Assembly: GCA_016218665.1 (NCBI GenBank)
Contig: JACRDI010000008.1
Location: 62,001 to 126,000 of the forward strand
Reading direction: 5' to 3'
From: Desulfovibrio sp.
Lineage (GTDB): Bacteria > Desulfobacterota > Desulfovibrionia > Desulfovibrionales > Desulfovibrionaceae
DNA: 64,000 bases
Position numbers and translations under genes: made by a program. Below are positions 1 to 7,335 of this stretch, piece after piece (the stretch's first letter is position 1; each line of letters starts with the position of its first letter). A model generated the notes under the pieces. That model saw only the letters and a list, made by a program, of their open reading frames with translations, was not told where the DNA came from and did no database searches.

Positions 1-861
1 GGAAACGCGGCACATATCGTGTATGTCGAGGTTTGTCAAAGAGACTGTGGCGGTTTTTCCCGCCTTGTCCAGCACGGGATGGTGCAGCAGGCACAGAAAC
101 AGGCTGCGCCCAAGGGCTGGCGGGCGCGGCAGTCCGCGCAAGAAATTCAGGTCGCTTCCGTCCAGCGGGGCCTCGCGCAGGAGCTCCGGCCGGCGTTCCA
201 GGGTGCGCCGGAGGGACGCCTGCCTCCGCCAGCGGGCGATGGCCGCGTGGGACCCGCCGCGCAGGGTCTCGGGCACCTCGCGCCCGGCGTACACGTCGGG
301 CCGGGTGTAGTGCGGGTACTCCAGCAGCCCTGCGGAGAAGCTTTCGTCCTCGCCGCTCTCCTCCTTGCCCATGAAGCCCGGCAGCAGGCGCGCCACGGCC
401 TCCACAAGGCACAGGGCCGCGGCCTCGCCGCCGTTGAGCACGGCCTCGCCCACGCCGATGGGCTCCAGGCCCTCGGCCTCGATGAGCCGCTCGTCGATGC
501 CCTCGTACCGGCCGCAGACGAGGGTGAGCGCCTCTTCCTGCGCCAGCTCGCGCGCAAGGGCCTGGGTGAGGGGGCGGCCGGACGGCGCGAGCACGATTTT
601 TCGCCCGGGCTTGCGGCCGGGCTTGCAATCAGGCCCCTCCACGCTGGCCAGGGCGCGGGCAAGCGGGTCGGCGCTCATGACCATGCCCGGCCCGCCGCCA
701 TAGGGGCGGTCGTCCACATGACTGTGCCGGCTGGTGGAAAAGTCGCGCGGGTTCACGAGGTCCACCTCAAGGATGCCCGCCTCGCGGGCGCGGGCCATCT
801 GCGCGCAGGTCAGCGGGCCCTGGAAGAACTCCGGAAAAAGCGTGAGGATGGTGAAGCGCAC
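1..861 (-). CDS. trmD: tRNA (guanine-N1)-methyltransferase with C-terminal extra domain, partial
   Basis: Methylates G37 at N1 in tRNAs, next to the anticodon, using S-adenosylmethionine. The frame opens with a GTG at 861 and reads VRFTILTLFPEFF, the usual TrmD N-terminus. It contains the SPOUT knot signature segments LVCGRYEGIDERL and IGVGEAVLNGGE, where the catalytic-site residues of the family lie. After the TrmD body (about 235 residues) the protein continues with SLFLCLLHHPVLDKAG and TVSLTNLDIHD, which resembles the SAM-dependent RNA methyltransferase domain (PF09936) fused to TrmD in Desulfovibrio-like bacteria. The gene runs off the window at base 1, so the C-terminus is missing. The start lies 4 bases beyond the rimM stop, which supports an operon with translational coupling. 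The identification of TrmD is firm; the extra domain is recognised by pattern only. Confidence 0.93.
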   Translation of the reverse strand, partial: MRFTILTLFPEFFQGPLTCAQMARAREAGILEVDLVNPRDFSTSRHSHVDDRPYGGGPGMVMSADPLARALASVEGPDCKPGRKPGRKIVLAPSGRPLTQALARELAQEEALTLVCGRYEGIDERLIEAEGLEPIGVGEAVLNGGEAAALCLVEAVARLLPGFMGKEESGEDESFSAGLLEYPHYTRPDVYAGREVPETLRGGSHAAIARWRRQASLRRTLERRPELLREAPLDGSDLNFLRGLPRPPALGRSLFLCLLHHPVLDKAGKTATVSLTNLDIHDMCRVS

Positions 862-865
862 GGCC

Positions 866-1762
866 CTACTCCTCGCCGCCGGAGGAACGCCGGGGCCGGG
901 GCTTCCTGCGGCCCTGGGGCCGGGGCTTGCGGGAAGGGCCGGAGGGACCCGAAGGGCGTTCCACCTTGGCGGGCTTGCCCCCCTGGCCGGCGACACGCCG
1001 CCCAGGCCGCCGGTCATCAGTCCGCCCGGAGCCAGCCCGACCAGAATCAACCCGACCGGCAACAGCTTGGCCGGCAACAGCTTGGCCGGAGGCTGTCCCG
1101 TTGGATTCCGTTTGACCGGAAGCGGACCGATCGGAGACATTCTGATCGGAAGCGGGCTCGTCCAGCCCGTCATCGCGCTGCTGGGCCTCGCCCCCGGTGT
1201 ACAGCTCCAGCAGGCCCGGCGGCGGGTCGATGTGGATGAGTCCCCGCTCGGCGTCCAGGCCCAGAAGGAACTCCGGCACGGCGGGGAAGAGGATCTCCCG
1301 CCCGCCCTGGGCCCTGGGCCCGCGGATGACGAAGGTCAGCTGGCCCGGGGTGTCCAGGATGGCCTCGAAGGTGCCCACCAGGGTCTCGTCGGCCAGGCGC
1401 ACCTCCGCGCCCAAGAGCCGGTGCAGGTACTCCTCGCCCTCGTCGGGCGGGGGCAGGTCGGCCTCGGCCACAAGAACCTCGGCCCCGCGCAGGGCCTCGG
1501 CCGCGTTGCGGTCGGCAACGCCCTCCAGGCGCAGGATGAGGCGGTCGCCGTGCCCGCGCGCGGCGGAGACGACATAGGGCCTGGCCCGCCCGGGGCCACG
1601 GCCCGAGGCGGGCGGCGCCAGGAACAGGGTGCTGCCGGGCGCAAATAGCAGCGGGGAGTCGGCATGGATGTCCATGCTGATCTCCCCGCTGATGCCATGC
1701 GCCTTGGCCACGCGGGCCACGGCGACCAGTCCGCGCCGGTCGGTACCCGCTGTGCCGCTCAT
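866..1762 (-). CDS. rimM: 16S rRNA processing protein RimM with long repeat-rich tail
   Basis: RimM binds ribosomal protein S19 and helps mature the 30S head domain. The first 175 or so residues form the family's two beta-barrel parts: LVAVARVAKAHGISGE at the N-terminus is the typical RimM opening, and LLGAEVRLADETLVGTF with GREILFPAVPEFL matches the PRC-barrel half. The protein is 298 residues, against about 170-180 for the family. The surplus is a C-terminal tail of nine five-residue repeats of the type ASGQA/DSGRA, encoded by 15-base units at 1019-1153, followed by a basic Pro/Arg/Lys stretch that looks disordered and could bind RNA. It sits 4 bases downstream of the KH gene and just upstream of trmD, the classic ribosome-maturation operon order. 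Confidence 0.93.
   Translation of the reverse strand: MSGTAGTDRRGLVAVARVAKAHGISGEISMDIHADSPLLFAPGSTLFLAPPASGRGPGRARPYVVSAARGHGDRLILRLEGVADRNAAEALRGAEVLVAEADLPPPDEGEEYLHRLLGAEVRLADETLVGTFEAILDTPGQLTFVIRGPRAQGGREILFPAVPEFLLGLDAERGLIHIDPPPGLLELYTGGEAQQRDDGLDEPASDQNVSDRSASGQTESNGTASGQAVAGQAVAGRVDSGRAGSGRTDDRRPGRRVAGQGGKPAKVERPSGPSGPSRKPRPQGRRKPRPRRSSGGEE
1019..1153. repeat. nine imperfect 15-base tandem units inside rimM
   Basis: On the plus strand the units run without a phase break, for example AGCCCGACCAGAATC, AACCCGACCGGCAAC, AGCTTGGCCGGCAAC and AGCTTGGCCGGAGGC. On the coding strand they give pentapeptides ASDQN, VSDRS, ASGQT, ESNGT, ASGQA, VAGQA, VAGRV, DSGRA and GSGRT. The two central units are nearly identical while the outer ones have diverged, as expected of an old slippage array. 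Confidence 0.85.
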
Positions 1763-1766
1763 GGCG

Positions 1767-2000
1767 CTATTCGATGATCTCGAGCACCGCGCGCCGCTTG
1801 GCCTTGGCCGAGGCCGCGCCGAGCAGGGTGCGCATGGCGCGCGCCGTGCGTCCCTGCTTGCCGATGACCTTGCCCAGGTCTTCCTTGGCGACCTTGAGTT
1901 CCAGCACGGCGGTCTGCTCGCCCTCGATCTCCGTGACCTTCACCTCGTCCGGGTTGTCCACAAGCGACTTGGCGATGTACTCGATCATGTCCCTGAGCAT
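1767..2000 (-). CDS. khpA: KH-domain RNA-binding protein (YlqC/KhpA family)
   Basis: A 77-residue single KH-domain protein. The GXXG loop is visible as [10 protein letters not shown] at about residues 46-55, preceded by [12 protein letters not shown] and followed by [20 protein letters not shown], the standard YlqC/KhpA layout. Members bind RNA non-specifically and, in Gram-positive bacteria, pair with KhpB. The ATG at 2000 was chosen because the family starts directly with this [17 protein letters not shown] segment; a GGGGG tract lies about six bases before it. A longer in-frame opening upstream has no family similarity. The gene lies between rpsP and rimM, its usual place, and ends 4 bases before the rimM start. 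Confidence 0.92.
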   Translation of the reverse strand: MLRDMIEYIAKSLVDNPDEVKVTEIEGEQTAVLELKVAKEDLGKVIGKQGRTARAMRTLLGAASAKAKRRAVLEIIE

Positions 2001-2077
2001 GGCGTAACCCCCATTGGAAGAGTGTGCGCGGGAGATGTGCCGGCTGCCACTGCCAGAAAACGGGTCCGGAGGGACGC

Positions 2078-2317
2078 CTAGGCGCCTTTCTTGGCCAGAA
2101 GCGAGCGGACGGTGTCGCTGGGCTTGGCGCCCTGCTTGATCCACTTGTCGTAGTTCACGGTGTCGATGACGATCTCGGCGGGATCGGTCATGGGATTGTA
2201 GTGGCCCAGGAACTCCAGCGGACGGCCGTCGCGGCGGCTGGCGCGCTCAAGCACCACCAGGCGGTAGAACGGACGCTTCTTGGAGCCCATGCGGGTCAGT
2301 CGGATAGTGAGAGCCAT
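2078..2317 (-). CDS. rpsP: 30S ribosomal protein S16
   Basis: A 79-residue S16 with the family opening [22 protein letters not shown], seen as [18 protein letters not shown], and the conserved LGHYNP motif near residue 38. S16 is a primary binding protein of the 5' domain of 16S rRNA. Its length agrees with bacterial S16. It lies downstream of ffh with a 99-base gap and upstream of the KH protein, in an operon that joins SRP, ribosome and tRNA-modification functions. A GGGGGAAAGACACC stretch precedes the ATG at 2317 and contains the likely ribosome binding site. Confidence 0.97.
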   Translation of the reverse strand: MALTIRLTRMGSKKRPFYRLVVLERASRRDGRPLEFLGHYNPMTDPAEIVIDTVNYDKWIKQGAKPSDTVRSLLAKKGA

Positions 2318-2416
2318 GGTGTCTTTCCCCCTGAATTGAGTTGTTATTCGGTTTCAAGCCAAATGGCAAGCGGACGCGCCGCCGGCCGGCCCTGGCGCAC
2401 GTGCGCGCCCTTTCGG

Positions 2417-3979
2417 TCAGCGCTTTTTGCGCTGCTTCTTGTTCAACTTCTTCTTCTTGCGTTCGGCCAAAGTCTTCTTGGAAAGCTGCTTCTTGCCCTC
2501 GGCAGGCGCGGCGGGCATCTCCGGCATGCCGGGAATGCTGCCCATGCCGGGCATGCCCTGGGCCATGGTGTTCTGCATCATGGCGGGCGAGAGCTTGGGC
2601 TGGGGCTTGGTGCCCGGCGGGGTGTAGCCTGCGGGCATGCCGGGGATCTTGGGCATCTTCGGCATTTGCGGGGTTTTGCCCCCGCCGCCCAGCATCTGCT
2701 GCATCATCTTGTTCATCTGCTCGAAATTCTTCAGCAGCGCGTTGACCTCGGCCACGGGCTTGCCGCAGCCCTTGGCGATGCGCTCGCGCCGGCTGGCGCT
2801 GATGATGGAGGGCTCGCGGCGCTCCTTCTTGGTCATGGAGTTGATGATGGCCTCGGCCTTGTCGATCTCCTTCTCCGGCACCTGCATGTCGCCCAGCTTC
2901 TTCATCATGCCGCCCATGCCGGGGATGAGCTTCAGGATGCTTTCGAGCGAGCCGATCTTGCGCATGCGGCGCATCTGGGTGAGGAAGTCCTCCAGGTCGA
3001 ACTTGGCCTGCTGCATCTTGGCGGCCAGCTTCTCGGCCTCGGCCGCCTCCATGGTGTCCTGGGCCTTCTCGATGAGCGTCATGACGTCGCCCATGCCCAG
3101 GATGCGCTGGGCCGCGCGGTCCGGGTGGAAAGGCTCCAGGTCGGAAAGCTTTTCGCCCATGCCCACGAACTTGAGCGGCTTGCCCGTGACGCTCTTGATG
3201 GACAGGGCCGCGCCGCCGCGCGCGTCGCCGTCCATCTTGGTGAGCACCACGCCGGTGATGCCCAGGCGCTTGTCGAAGGCCTCGGCCACGGTGACGGCGT
3301 CCTGGCCGGTCATGGCGTCGGCCACGAAGAGGATCTCGCCGGGCGTGCAGCGCTCCTTGATGGCCGAGAGCTCCTGCATGAGCGGCTCGTCCACGTGCAG
3401 GCGGCCCGCGGTGTCGAGCAGGATGGCGTCGCACCCGGCCTCGGCCGCCTTTTTCAGGGCGTCGGCGCAGATGTCCACGGGGTTCATGTCCGTGGTGCTG
3501 GGGTAGGCCGGCACGCCGAGCTGCTTGGCCAGCACGTGCAGCTGGTCGATGGCCGCGGGACGGTACACGTCGGCCGGGACCAGGTAGGGCTTCATCTTGT
3601 GCTTGGAGCGCAGCAGGTTGGCCAGCTTGCTGGCCGTGGTGGTCTTGCCCGAGCCCTGCAGGCCCACCATCATGATGGTCACGGGCTTGCGCTTCAGGTC
3701 CAGGCCGGTGTTGGCCCCGCCCAGAAGCTCCACCAGCTCGTCGTGGACGATCTTGACCACCTGCTGGCCGGGGGTGAGGCTCTTGAGCACGTCCGCGCCC
3801 AGGGCCTTCTCCTTCACCCGGTCGACGAAATCCTTGACGACCTTGAAGTTGACGTCGGCTTCCAGCAGCGCCATGCGCACTTCGCGCAGGCCGTCCTGGA
3901 TGTTTTTCTCATCCAGGCGGGCCTGTCCGCGCAGGTTGCGGAAGGCTTCGGAAAGGCGGTCTGTGAGGCTGTCGAACAC
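2417..3979 (-). CDS. ffh: signal recognition particle GTPase Ffh (SRP54)
   Basis: The GTPase and signal-peptide-binding subunit of SRP, which delivers nascent membrane proteins to FtsY. The N domain (residues 1-90) is followed by the G domain with P-loop GLQGSGKTTTASKLA near residue 105, DTAGRLHVDE near 190 and TKMDGDARGG near 246, and then a Met-rich M domain with the GGMMKKLG and signal-binding segments. The tail is Lys-rich (KKTLAERKKKKLNKKQRKK). I start the gene at GTG 3979, giving VFDSLTDRL, because GGAG lies six bases upstream and the family starts MFDSL. A TTG two codons earlier (3985) is also open. Length is about 520 residues, slightly longer than the usual 450-500 owing to the Gly/Pro/Met-rich and Lys-rich C-terminus. 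First gene of the operon. Confidence 0.97.
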   Translation of the reverse strand: MFDSLTDRLSEAFRNLRGQARLDEKNIQDGLREVRMALLEADVNFKVVKDFVDRVKEKALGADVLKSLTPGQQVVKIVHDELVELLGGANTGLDLKRKPVTIMMVGLQGSGKTTTASKLANLLRSKHKMKPYLVPADVYRPAAIDQLHVLAKQLGVPAYPSTTDMNPVDICADALKKAAEAGCDAILLDTAGRLHVDEPLMQELSAIKERCTPGEILFVADAMTGQDAVTVAEAFDKRLGITGVVLTKMDGDARGGAALSIKSVTGKPLKFVGMGEKLSDLEPFHPDRAAQRILGMGDVMTLIEKAQDTMEAAEAEKLAAKMQQAKFDLEDFLTQMRRMRKIGSLESILKLIPGMGGMMKKLGDMQVPEKEIDKAEAIINSMTKKERREPSIISASRRERIAKGCGKPVAEVNALLKNFEQMNKMMQQMLGGGGKTPQMPKMPKIPGMPAGYTPPGTKPQPKLSPAMMQNTMAQGMPGMGSIPGMPEMPAAPAEGKKQLSKKTLAERKKKKLNKKQRKKR

Positions 3980-4060
3980 GGGCAACTCCGGGCAAAAACA
4001 TTGCCAGCCGCGCCCTGCCGCGTGTGCGGTTCGGGGCGGCCCGGCGCAAAAAGAGACTGT

Positions 4061-4089
4061 GTGTTACATAAGCGCAAAGGGCAAGTCAA
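4061..4089 (-). promoter_or_regulatory. candidate sigma-70 promoter for the ffh operon
   Basis: On the minus strand TTGACT (4084-4089) is separated by exactly 17 bases from TAACAC (4061-4066). Transcription would begin near 4054, about 75 bases before the ffh start. It is the only good match in the gap between the GGDEF gene and ffh, and would serve ffh-rpsP-KH-rimM-trmD. Confidence 0.5.
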
Positions 4090-4142
4090 GGGTTCTGCCG
4101 CGCCCGTTTCGCGGCGGGCGCGCAGGGGGCGGCGCGGTCGGC

Positions 4143-4916
4143 TCAGGCCAGCCCGCCGGGCCCCTGCTCCTTGGCCTGGGTCAGCAGGCTCTTGAGGCGA
4201 CCCACGAAGAGCTCGGGCGAATCCTCGGCCCGGGCCTGGGCCACGCCGAAGCTGGCGGTGAGGCGCACCTCCTGGCGGAAGGCGTGCCTGGCCACCAGAT
4301 CGCGCAGCTTGGCCGCCAGCTTGCGGGCCTGCTCCTCGCCGATGCCCGAGGCCAGGATGAGGAAGCGGCCGCTGCGCCAGCGGAACACGAAGTCCGCCCG
4401 GCGCACATGCAGGCGGATGAGCTGGGCCAGCTCGAAGAGCACCTGGTCGCCCGCCTCGTAGCCCTTGGCCTCGTTCACCTGGCGGAAGTTGTCGGCGTCG
4501 AGCATGATGCCGCTTACGGCCAGGCCGTAGCGGCGCAAGGCCTCCAGCTCCCGCACGATGATCTGGTCGAAGGCGGTGCGGTTGAGCGCGCCGGTCAGCG
4601 CGTCGCGGTGGCTGTGCTGGTCCAGGGCGTGGGCCAGGTGCTCCACCCGGATGGAGGCCTCGCGGTAGGGCCGGATCAGCGCCAAAAAGACCACCACGCC
4701 CTGGGCCGCCAGCGCCAGAAGCCCGGCGACGAGCGCGGCCTGCAGCTCGCGCCCCAGCAGGGACCAGTGTTCGGGGTGGTCGCGCAGGATGGAGTAGCCC
4801 ACCAGGAATTCCGCCACCATGGCGGCGGCCACGGCTCCGGCCGTGGCGAAATAGAACAGGCTGGCGCTTCGGCCCTGGGGAATCGGGGTCGAGGCCGGGG
4901 TCTGGCCCTGCTGCAT
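4143..4916 (-). CDS. membrane GGDEF-domain protein with degenerate active-site motif
   Basis: A 257-residue protein. Two hydrophobic segments near residues 22-45 and 60-85 anchor it in the inner membrane, and the C-terminal 160 residues form a GGDEF fold: DALTGALNRTAFD, IMLDADNFRQVNEAKGYEAGDQ and the closing LTASFGVAQA are all present. Where active diguanylate cyclases have GGDEF or GGEEF, this protein reads RWRSGRFLIL, so the GTP-binding Gly-Gly and acidic residues are largely replaced. The metal-binding Asp in LDADNF remains. Enzymatic c-di-GMP synthesis is therefore unlikely, and a regulatory or GTP/c-di-GMP-sensing role is more plausible. A GGGAGG site lies about six bases before the ATG at 4916. 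It is followed by the ffh promoter region. Confidence 0.85.
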   Translation of the reverse strand: MQQGQTPASTPIPQGRSASLFYFATAGAVAAAMVAEFLVGYSILRDHPEHWSLLGRELQAALVAGLLALAAQGVVVFLALIRPYREASIRVEHLAHALDQHSHRDALTGALNRTAFDQIIVRELEALRRYGLAVSGIMLDADNFRQVNEAKGYEAGDQVLFELAQLIRLHVRRADFVFRWRSGRFLILASGIGEEQARKLAAKLRDLVARHAFRQEVRLTASFGVAQARAEDSPELFVGRLKSLLTQAKEQGPGGLA

Positions 4917-4979
4917 GGCGTTGCCTCCCTGCCGGGTGGCCGGCCTTCGCCCGCTGCGGCGCCCCCGCGGGGGCTCAGG

Positions 4980-5576
4980 CTACCGCTTTGCGGGCGGCTC
5001 GAAGGTGTAGCGCAATTCGCCCACGCCGTTCTTGAACCGCAAGTCGATGTTCACGCTCTCCCAGGTCCAGCCGTAGCGGTCGGCCACCTGGCGGCCGGGC
5101 CCGTAGAGCTCGATGAGGTGGTCCTTGATGAGGAAGAAGTTGGCCTCGCCCTCGAACATGATGCCCGCGCCGGTGAAGGAGCCCTTGGGGAAGTAGTAGG
5201 CCACGGTGCGCACCTCGGCCTGGCCCACCTTGAGCAGTTCGTCCGGGCGCTGGTAGGTGCCGGGCAGGGGCTTGGGGCTGGTGACGGGCGCAAGCTTCAG
5301 CTTGGCCTTGGCCTGGTCCAGGCTGGTTCCCCAGGGCAGGTCCCGGAACCCGGCGGGGGCGGGCCGCGTGGCGAAGGTGTTGTCCGGCCGGATGGGCTGG
5401 GGCGCGCGCTTGGGCCGCTGCATGAAGGGCGGCGGCGTGGCGTCATCTCCGGGGGCCGGGGTGGCGGCCTGCGCCTGGGGCGCGCCCGGCGCCTGTGCGG
5501 CAAGCATGGCGGGGGCGCCAAGGACGAGGACCGCGAGGGAAAAGGCGGCCAGGACCGGAGCAGTGGACAGACGCAT
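4980..5576 (-). CDS. exported protein of unknown function
   Basis: I do not recognise a family with certainty. The 198-residue product starts with a clear signal peptide: MRLST, a hydrophobic core VLAAFSLAVLVLGAPAM and an AxA-type cut near AQAPGA. A Pro/Ala-rich linker follows to about residue 65. The rest looks like a compact alpha/beta domain: FRDLPWGTSLDQAKAKL, YYFPKGSFTGAGIMFEG, NFFLIKDHLIELYGPG and WESVNIDLRFKNG. The WGTS-then-helix opening, followed by a chain asking about calcium- or ligand-dependent size, recalls periplasmic domains that share the pattern 'wG~s~~ea~~~l', but no catalytic residues stand out. GGAGG lies six bases upstream of the ATG. It stands alone between the GGDEF gene and a small gene on the same strand. 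Confidence 0.7.
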   Translation of the reverse strand: MRLSTAPVLAAFSLAVLVLGAPAMLAAQAPGAPQAQAATPAPGDDATPPPFMQRPKRAPQPIRPDNTFATRPAPAGFRDLPWGTSLDQAKAKLKLAPVTSPKPLPGTYQRPDELLKVGQAEVRTVAYYFPKGSFTGAGIMFEGEANFFLIKDHLIELYGPGRQVADRYGWTWESVNIDLRFKNGVGELRYTFEPPAKR

Positions 5577-5668
5577 TGGGCCTCCAGGGCGCGAGCGTGC
5601 GCCAATGCATAATCCACCGTCCGCGCGAGGAAATCAAGGCCCGCGCAGAACCAATCTGCATGAAGACG

Positions 5669-5905
5669 CTAGAGAAACATGGCCCGGGCCTGCGCCCGCA
5701 CCAGGGCCAGCTCCCGCGTCTCCAGCACCATGCGCCCCAGGCGCAGCAGCCTGCGGCCGGAGCTGATGTCCTCCAGAAGCCGCTTCTCTCGCGAGAGGCG
5801 CAGCCCCACGCGGTAGGGCGCGGGGTGGAAGGGGTCAGTGGCCTCGTACACGCGGTACAGGTCAAGGGGCAGCGTGTTCTCGCGGGTGTGGAATGCTTCC
5901 GACAT
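5669..5905 (-). CDS. small uncharacterised protein, 78 residues
   Basis: Function not recognised. The ATG at 5905 is preceded by GGAGG at five bases, a strong ribosome binding site, so I prefer it to longer openings upstream that would read through low-quality sequence. The protein is soluble, basic at the C-terminus and has no Cys pairs: MSEAFHTRENTLPLDLYRV at the start, then a helical, Arg/Leu-rich second half (LSREKRLLEDISSGRRLLRLG, RMVLETRELALVRAQA). Codon use matches its neighbours. It is separated from the CI-like repressor upstream by that gene's terminator and so is probably its own transcript. Confidence 0.55.
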   Translation of the reverse strand: MSEAFHTRENTLPLDLYRVYEATDPFHPAPYRVGLRLSREKRLLEDISSGRRLLRLGRMVLETRELALVRAQARAMFL

Positions 5906-6051
5906 GGCGTCCTCCGGCCGGATATCCGGCATGCAACGGCACGATGCCGGAAACATTGCACGAACCGGGCCCGGACGCGATACACATGGCAATGCGGCAT
6001 GTTGTGCGCAATGCGCCGGGGCGGAAGCGGGGCGCCTCCGGCCGGGAGGAC

Positions 6052-6085
6052 AAAAAAAGCCCCCTGCGCGGGCAACGCAGGGGGC
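6052..6085 (-). terminator. rho-independent terminator of the CI-like repressor gene
   Basis: GCCCCCTGCG (6059-6068) and CGCAGGGGGC (6076-6085) form a perfect 10-base stem with a seven-base loop. On the minus strand it is followed by seven T residues (6052-6058). It lies 25 bases after the stop at 6111. Confidence 0.88.
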
Positions 6086-6100
6086 CGGTGTGCGCAATTA

Positions 6101-6120
6101 CTAGCCTGGCCTAGCCTTGC
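6101..6120. repeat. 10-base tandem duplication across the repressor stop codon
   Basis: CTAGCCTGGC (6101-6110) is followed directly by CTAGCCTTGC (6111-6120), nine of ten bases identical. The stop codon of the repressor gene (minus strand TAG at 6113-6111) is part of the second copy. Confidence 0.55.
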
Positions 6121-6836
6121 AGGTTCAGCCCCTGCATGACCCAGATCACGCGGCCCAGGGTGCGGGCGGCCATCTCGGCGGCGGGCACGAGCAGGTCGGC
6201 GTGGGCCTTGTCCTCGGCCTTCAGCACAAACTGGCCGTCCTGGCAGTAGACCCGGCGCAGGAGCAGGCCCTGGTGGGGGAAGTGCACGGCGCAGAGGTCG
6301 CCGTCGGGGTGCTGGCGCTGGGCCATGTCCACGCCCACGAAGGCCCCGCGCATGATCAGCGGTTCCATGGCGGCGGAATCCACGCGCAGCACCTGGAGTT
6401 CCGGCCGGTGGAAGGATTCGGGGATGGAGAGGTCCTCGGCGGGCTGCGGGGTCCAGACGGCGGGGTCGGTTCCGGCACCGGCCATGCTGGAGACCTGGAC
6501 GATGCGGCCGCGGGCGTTGGTGCGGCCGTAACTGGCCGGGGCCTCGCGCAGCAGGTTCTCCGCGGCCACCGCGCCGCGGCTGGCGTTCAGGTACACGGGC
6601 TCCTGCCCGTCGGAGAGCCAGTTGGGGTTCAGTCCGTGGCTGCGGTAGAGCTTCAGGAACCAGTCGGAGGGCACGGAGCAGCGCCGCTTGGCGTCGGAAA
6701 TGCTCGACTGGCGCACCTCCAGAACATCGGCCAGCTGTACCTGCGTCCTGGCGCCCGTGGCCTTCTTGATGCGTTCCATGGCTTCCTCGAACCAGCGTTC
6801 AAGGCGCTCGTCGCACTTCTTCTTCAGCTTTGCCAC
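6111..6836 (-). CDS. CI-type repressor (HTH plus S24/LexA-like C-terminal domain)
   Basis: A 241-residue DNA-binding regulator. The N-terminal part (about residues 8-75) is a CI-type helix-turn-helix: TQVQLADVLEVRQSSISDAKRR and VPSDWFLKLYRSHGLNPNWLSDG. The C-terminal 100 residues have the S24 peptidase fold (LQVLRVDSAAMEPLIMRG, FVGVDMAQ, DLCAVHFPHQGLLLRRVY, FVLKAEDK). In cleavable repressors the Ser sits in GDSMEP; here the equivalent is SAAMEP with Ala, and the catalytic Lys is Arg in LLLRRVY. So RecA-stimulated autocleavage is unlikely, and regulation by ligand or partner is more likely. The start is GTG 6836 with GGAGGA just upstream. The gene faces a 500-base AT-rich intergenic region that may hold its operators. 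No other phage genes adjoin it. Confidence 0.85.
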   Translation of the reverse strand: MAKLKKKCDERLERWFEEAMERIKKATGARTQVQLADVLEVRQSSISDAKRRCSVPSDWFLKLYRSHGLNPNWLSDGQEPVYLNASRGAVAAENLLREAPASYGRTNARGRIVQVSSMAGAGTDPAVWTPQPAEDLSIPESFHRPELQVLRVDSAAMEPLIMRGAFVGVDMAQRQHPDGDLCAVHFPHQGLLLRRVYCQDGQFVLKAEDKAHADLLVPAAEMAARTLGRVIWVMQGLNLQG

Positions 6837-6926
6837 TGCACTCCTCCGTATCGTTCATCCTGTATCGAATAAATTCGGCTGCCGGTTACTCTATTCACCT
6901 ATCAAAGAATGCCCAAGCTCATGGAT

Positions 6927-6956
6927 ACTATAGTTGTTCCAAATTACCGCCGTCAA
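6927..6956 (-). promoter_or_regulatory. candidate sigma-70 promoter for the CI-like repressor
   Basis: On the minus strand TTGACG (6951-6956) and TATAGT (6927-6932) are separated by 18 bases. The start of transcription would be near 6919, leaving an 80-base leader before the GTG at 6836. Confidence 0.5.
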
Positions 6957-7029
6957 GCGGAAACACGGATGACATATTGTGTCGTCGCCCCACGGTTCCA
7001 TAAGTTGTATGAAATCATGCCTTGCTACA

Positions 7030-7070
7030 ATCACAACATCACAGAGGCGTTTTTTTATATCACAACGTCA
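7030..7070. repeat. direct repeat ATCACAAC(A/G)TCA spaced 29 bases
   Basis: ATCACAACATCA begins at 7030 and ATCACAACGTCA at 7059, 11 of 12 bases identical. The spacing of 29 bases is close to three helical turns, so the two copies would face nearly the same side of DNA. They are candidate operator half sites for the adjacent repressor or another regulator. Confidence 0.4.
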
Positions 7071-7335
7071 GTGTGTCAATATGGACAGACCAAAATTAAG
7101 TAAATTCCGTATGCAATACCCTCCCCCGGCACAGGGTACCTGTTCTTCAGCATACCTACTGTTCGCGTGTTGTTCGCCTTTCTTCCGCTGTACAATGTGG
7201 GGGGGGCTGCCCGGGTGGCGCTTCCCAACCGCGCCCGGCTGTGGTAGTAGGTTTCAACCCCTCAAAAGGTAAGGCGATATAACTGATCCGCCCGGCCCGG
7301 CGCCGGCATACCCCGTACCCAGAGGCCCCGCAGAC

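Larger units (their letters stand above)
6837..7335. other. AT-rich intergenic region between repressor and phosphomannomutase
   Basis: The 499 bases contain no convincing gene. The first 300 bases are far richer in A and T than the rest of the window. Visible signals are the repressor promoter, a direct repeat (7030-7042 and 7059-7070), a run of seven T at 7050-7056, an interrupted palindrome TACCCT/AGGGTA at about 7117-7138, three TGTTC-type half sites at 7140-7175 and a TACAAT -10-like hexamer at 7191-7196 that could serve the plus-strand gene. The binding proteins are unknown. Confidence 0.6.

Noticed and set aside
4084-4122. CGCGCCCG/CGGGCGCG hairpin downstream of the GGDEF gene as a terminator
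   Set aside because: There is no T tract on the minus strand and the ffh promoter follows immediately; termination could not be supported.
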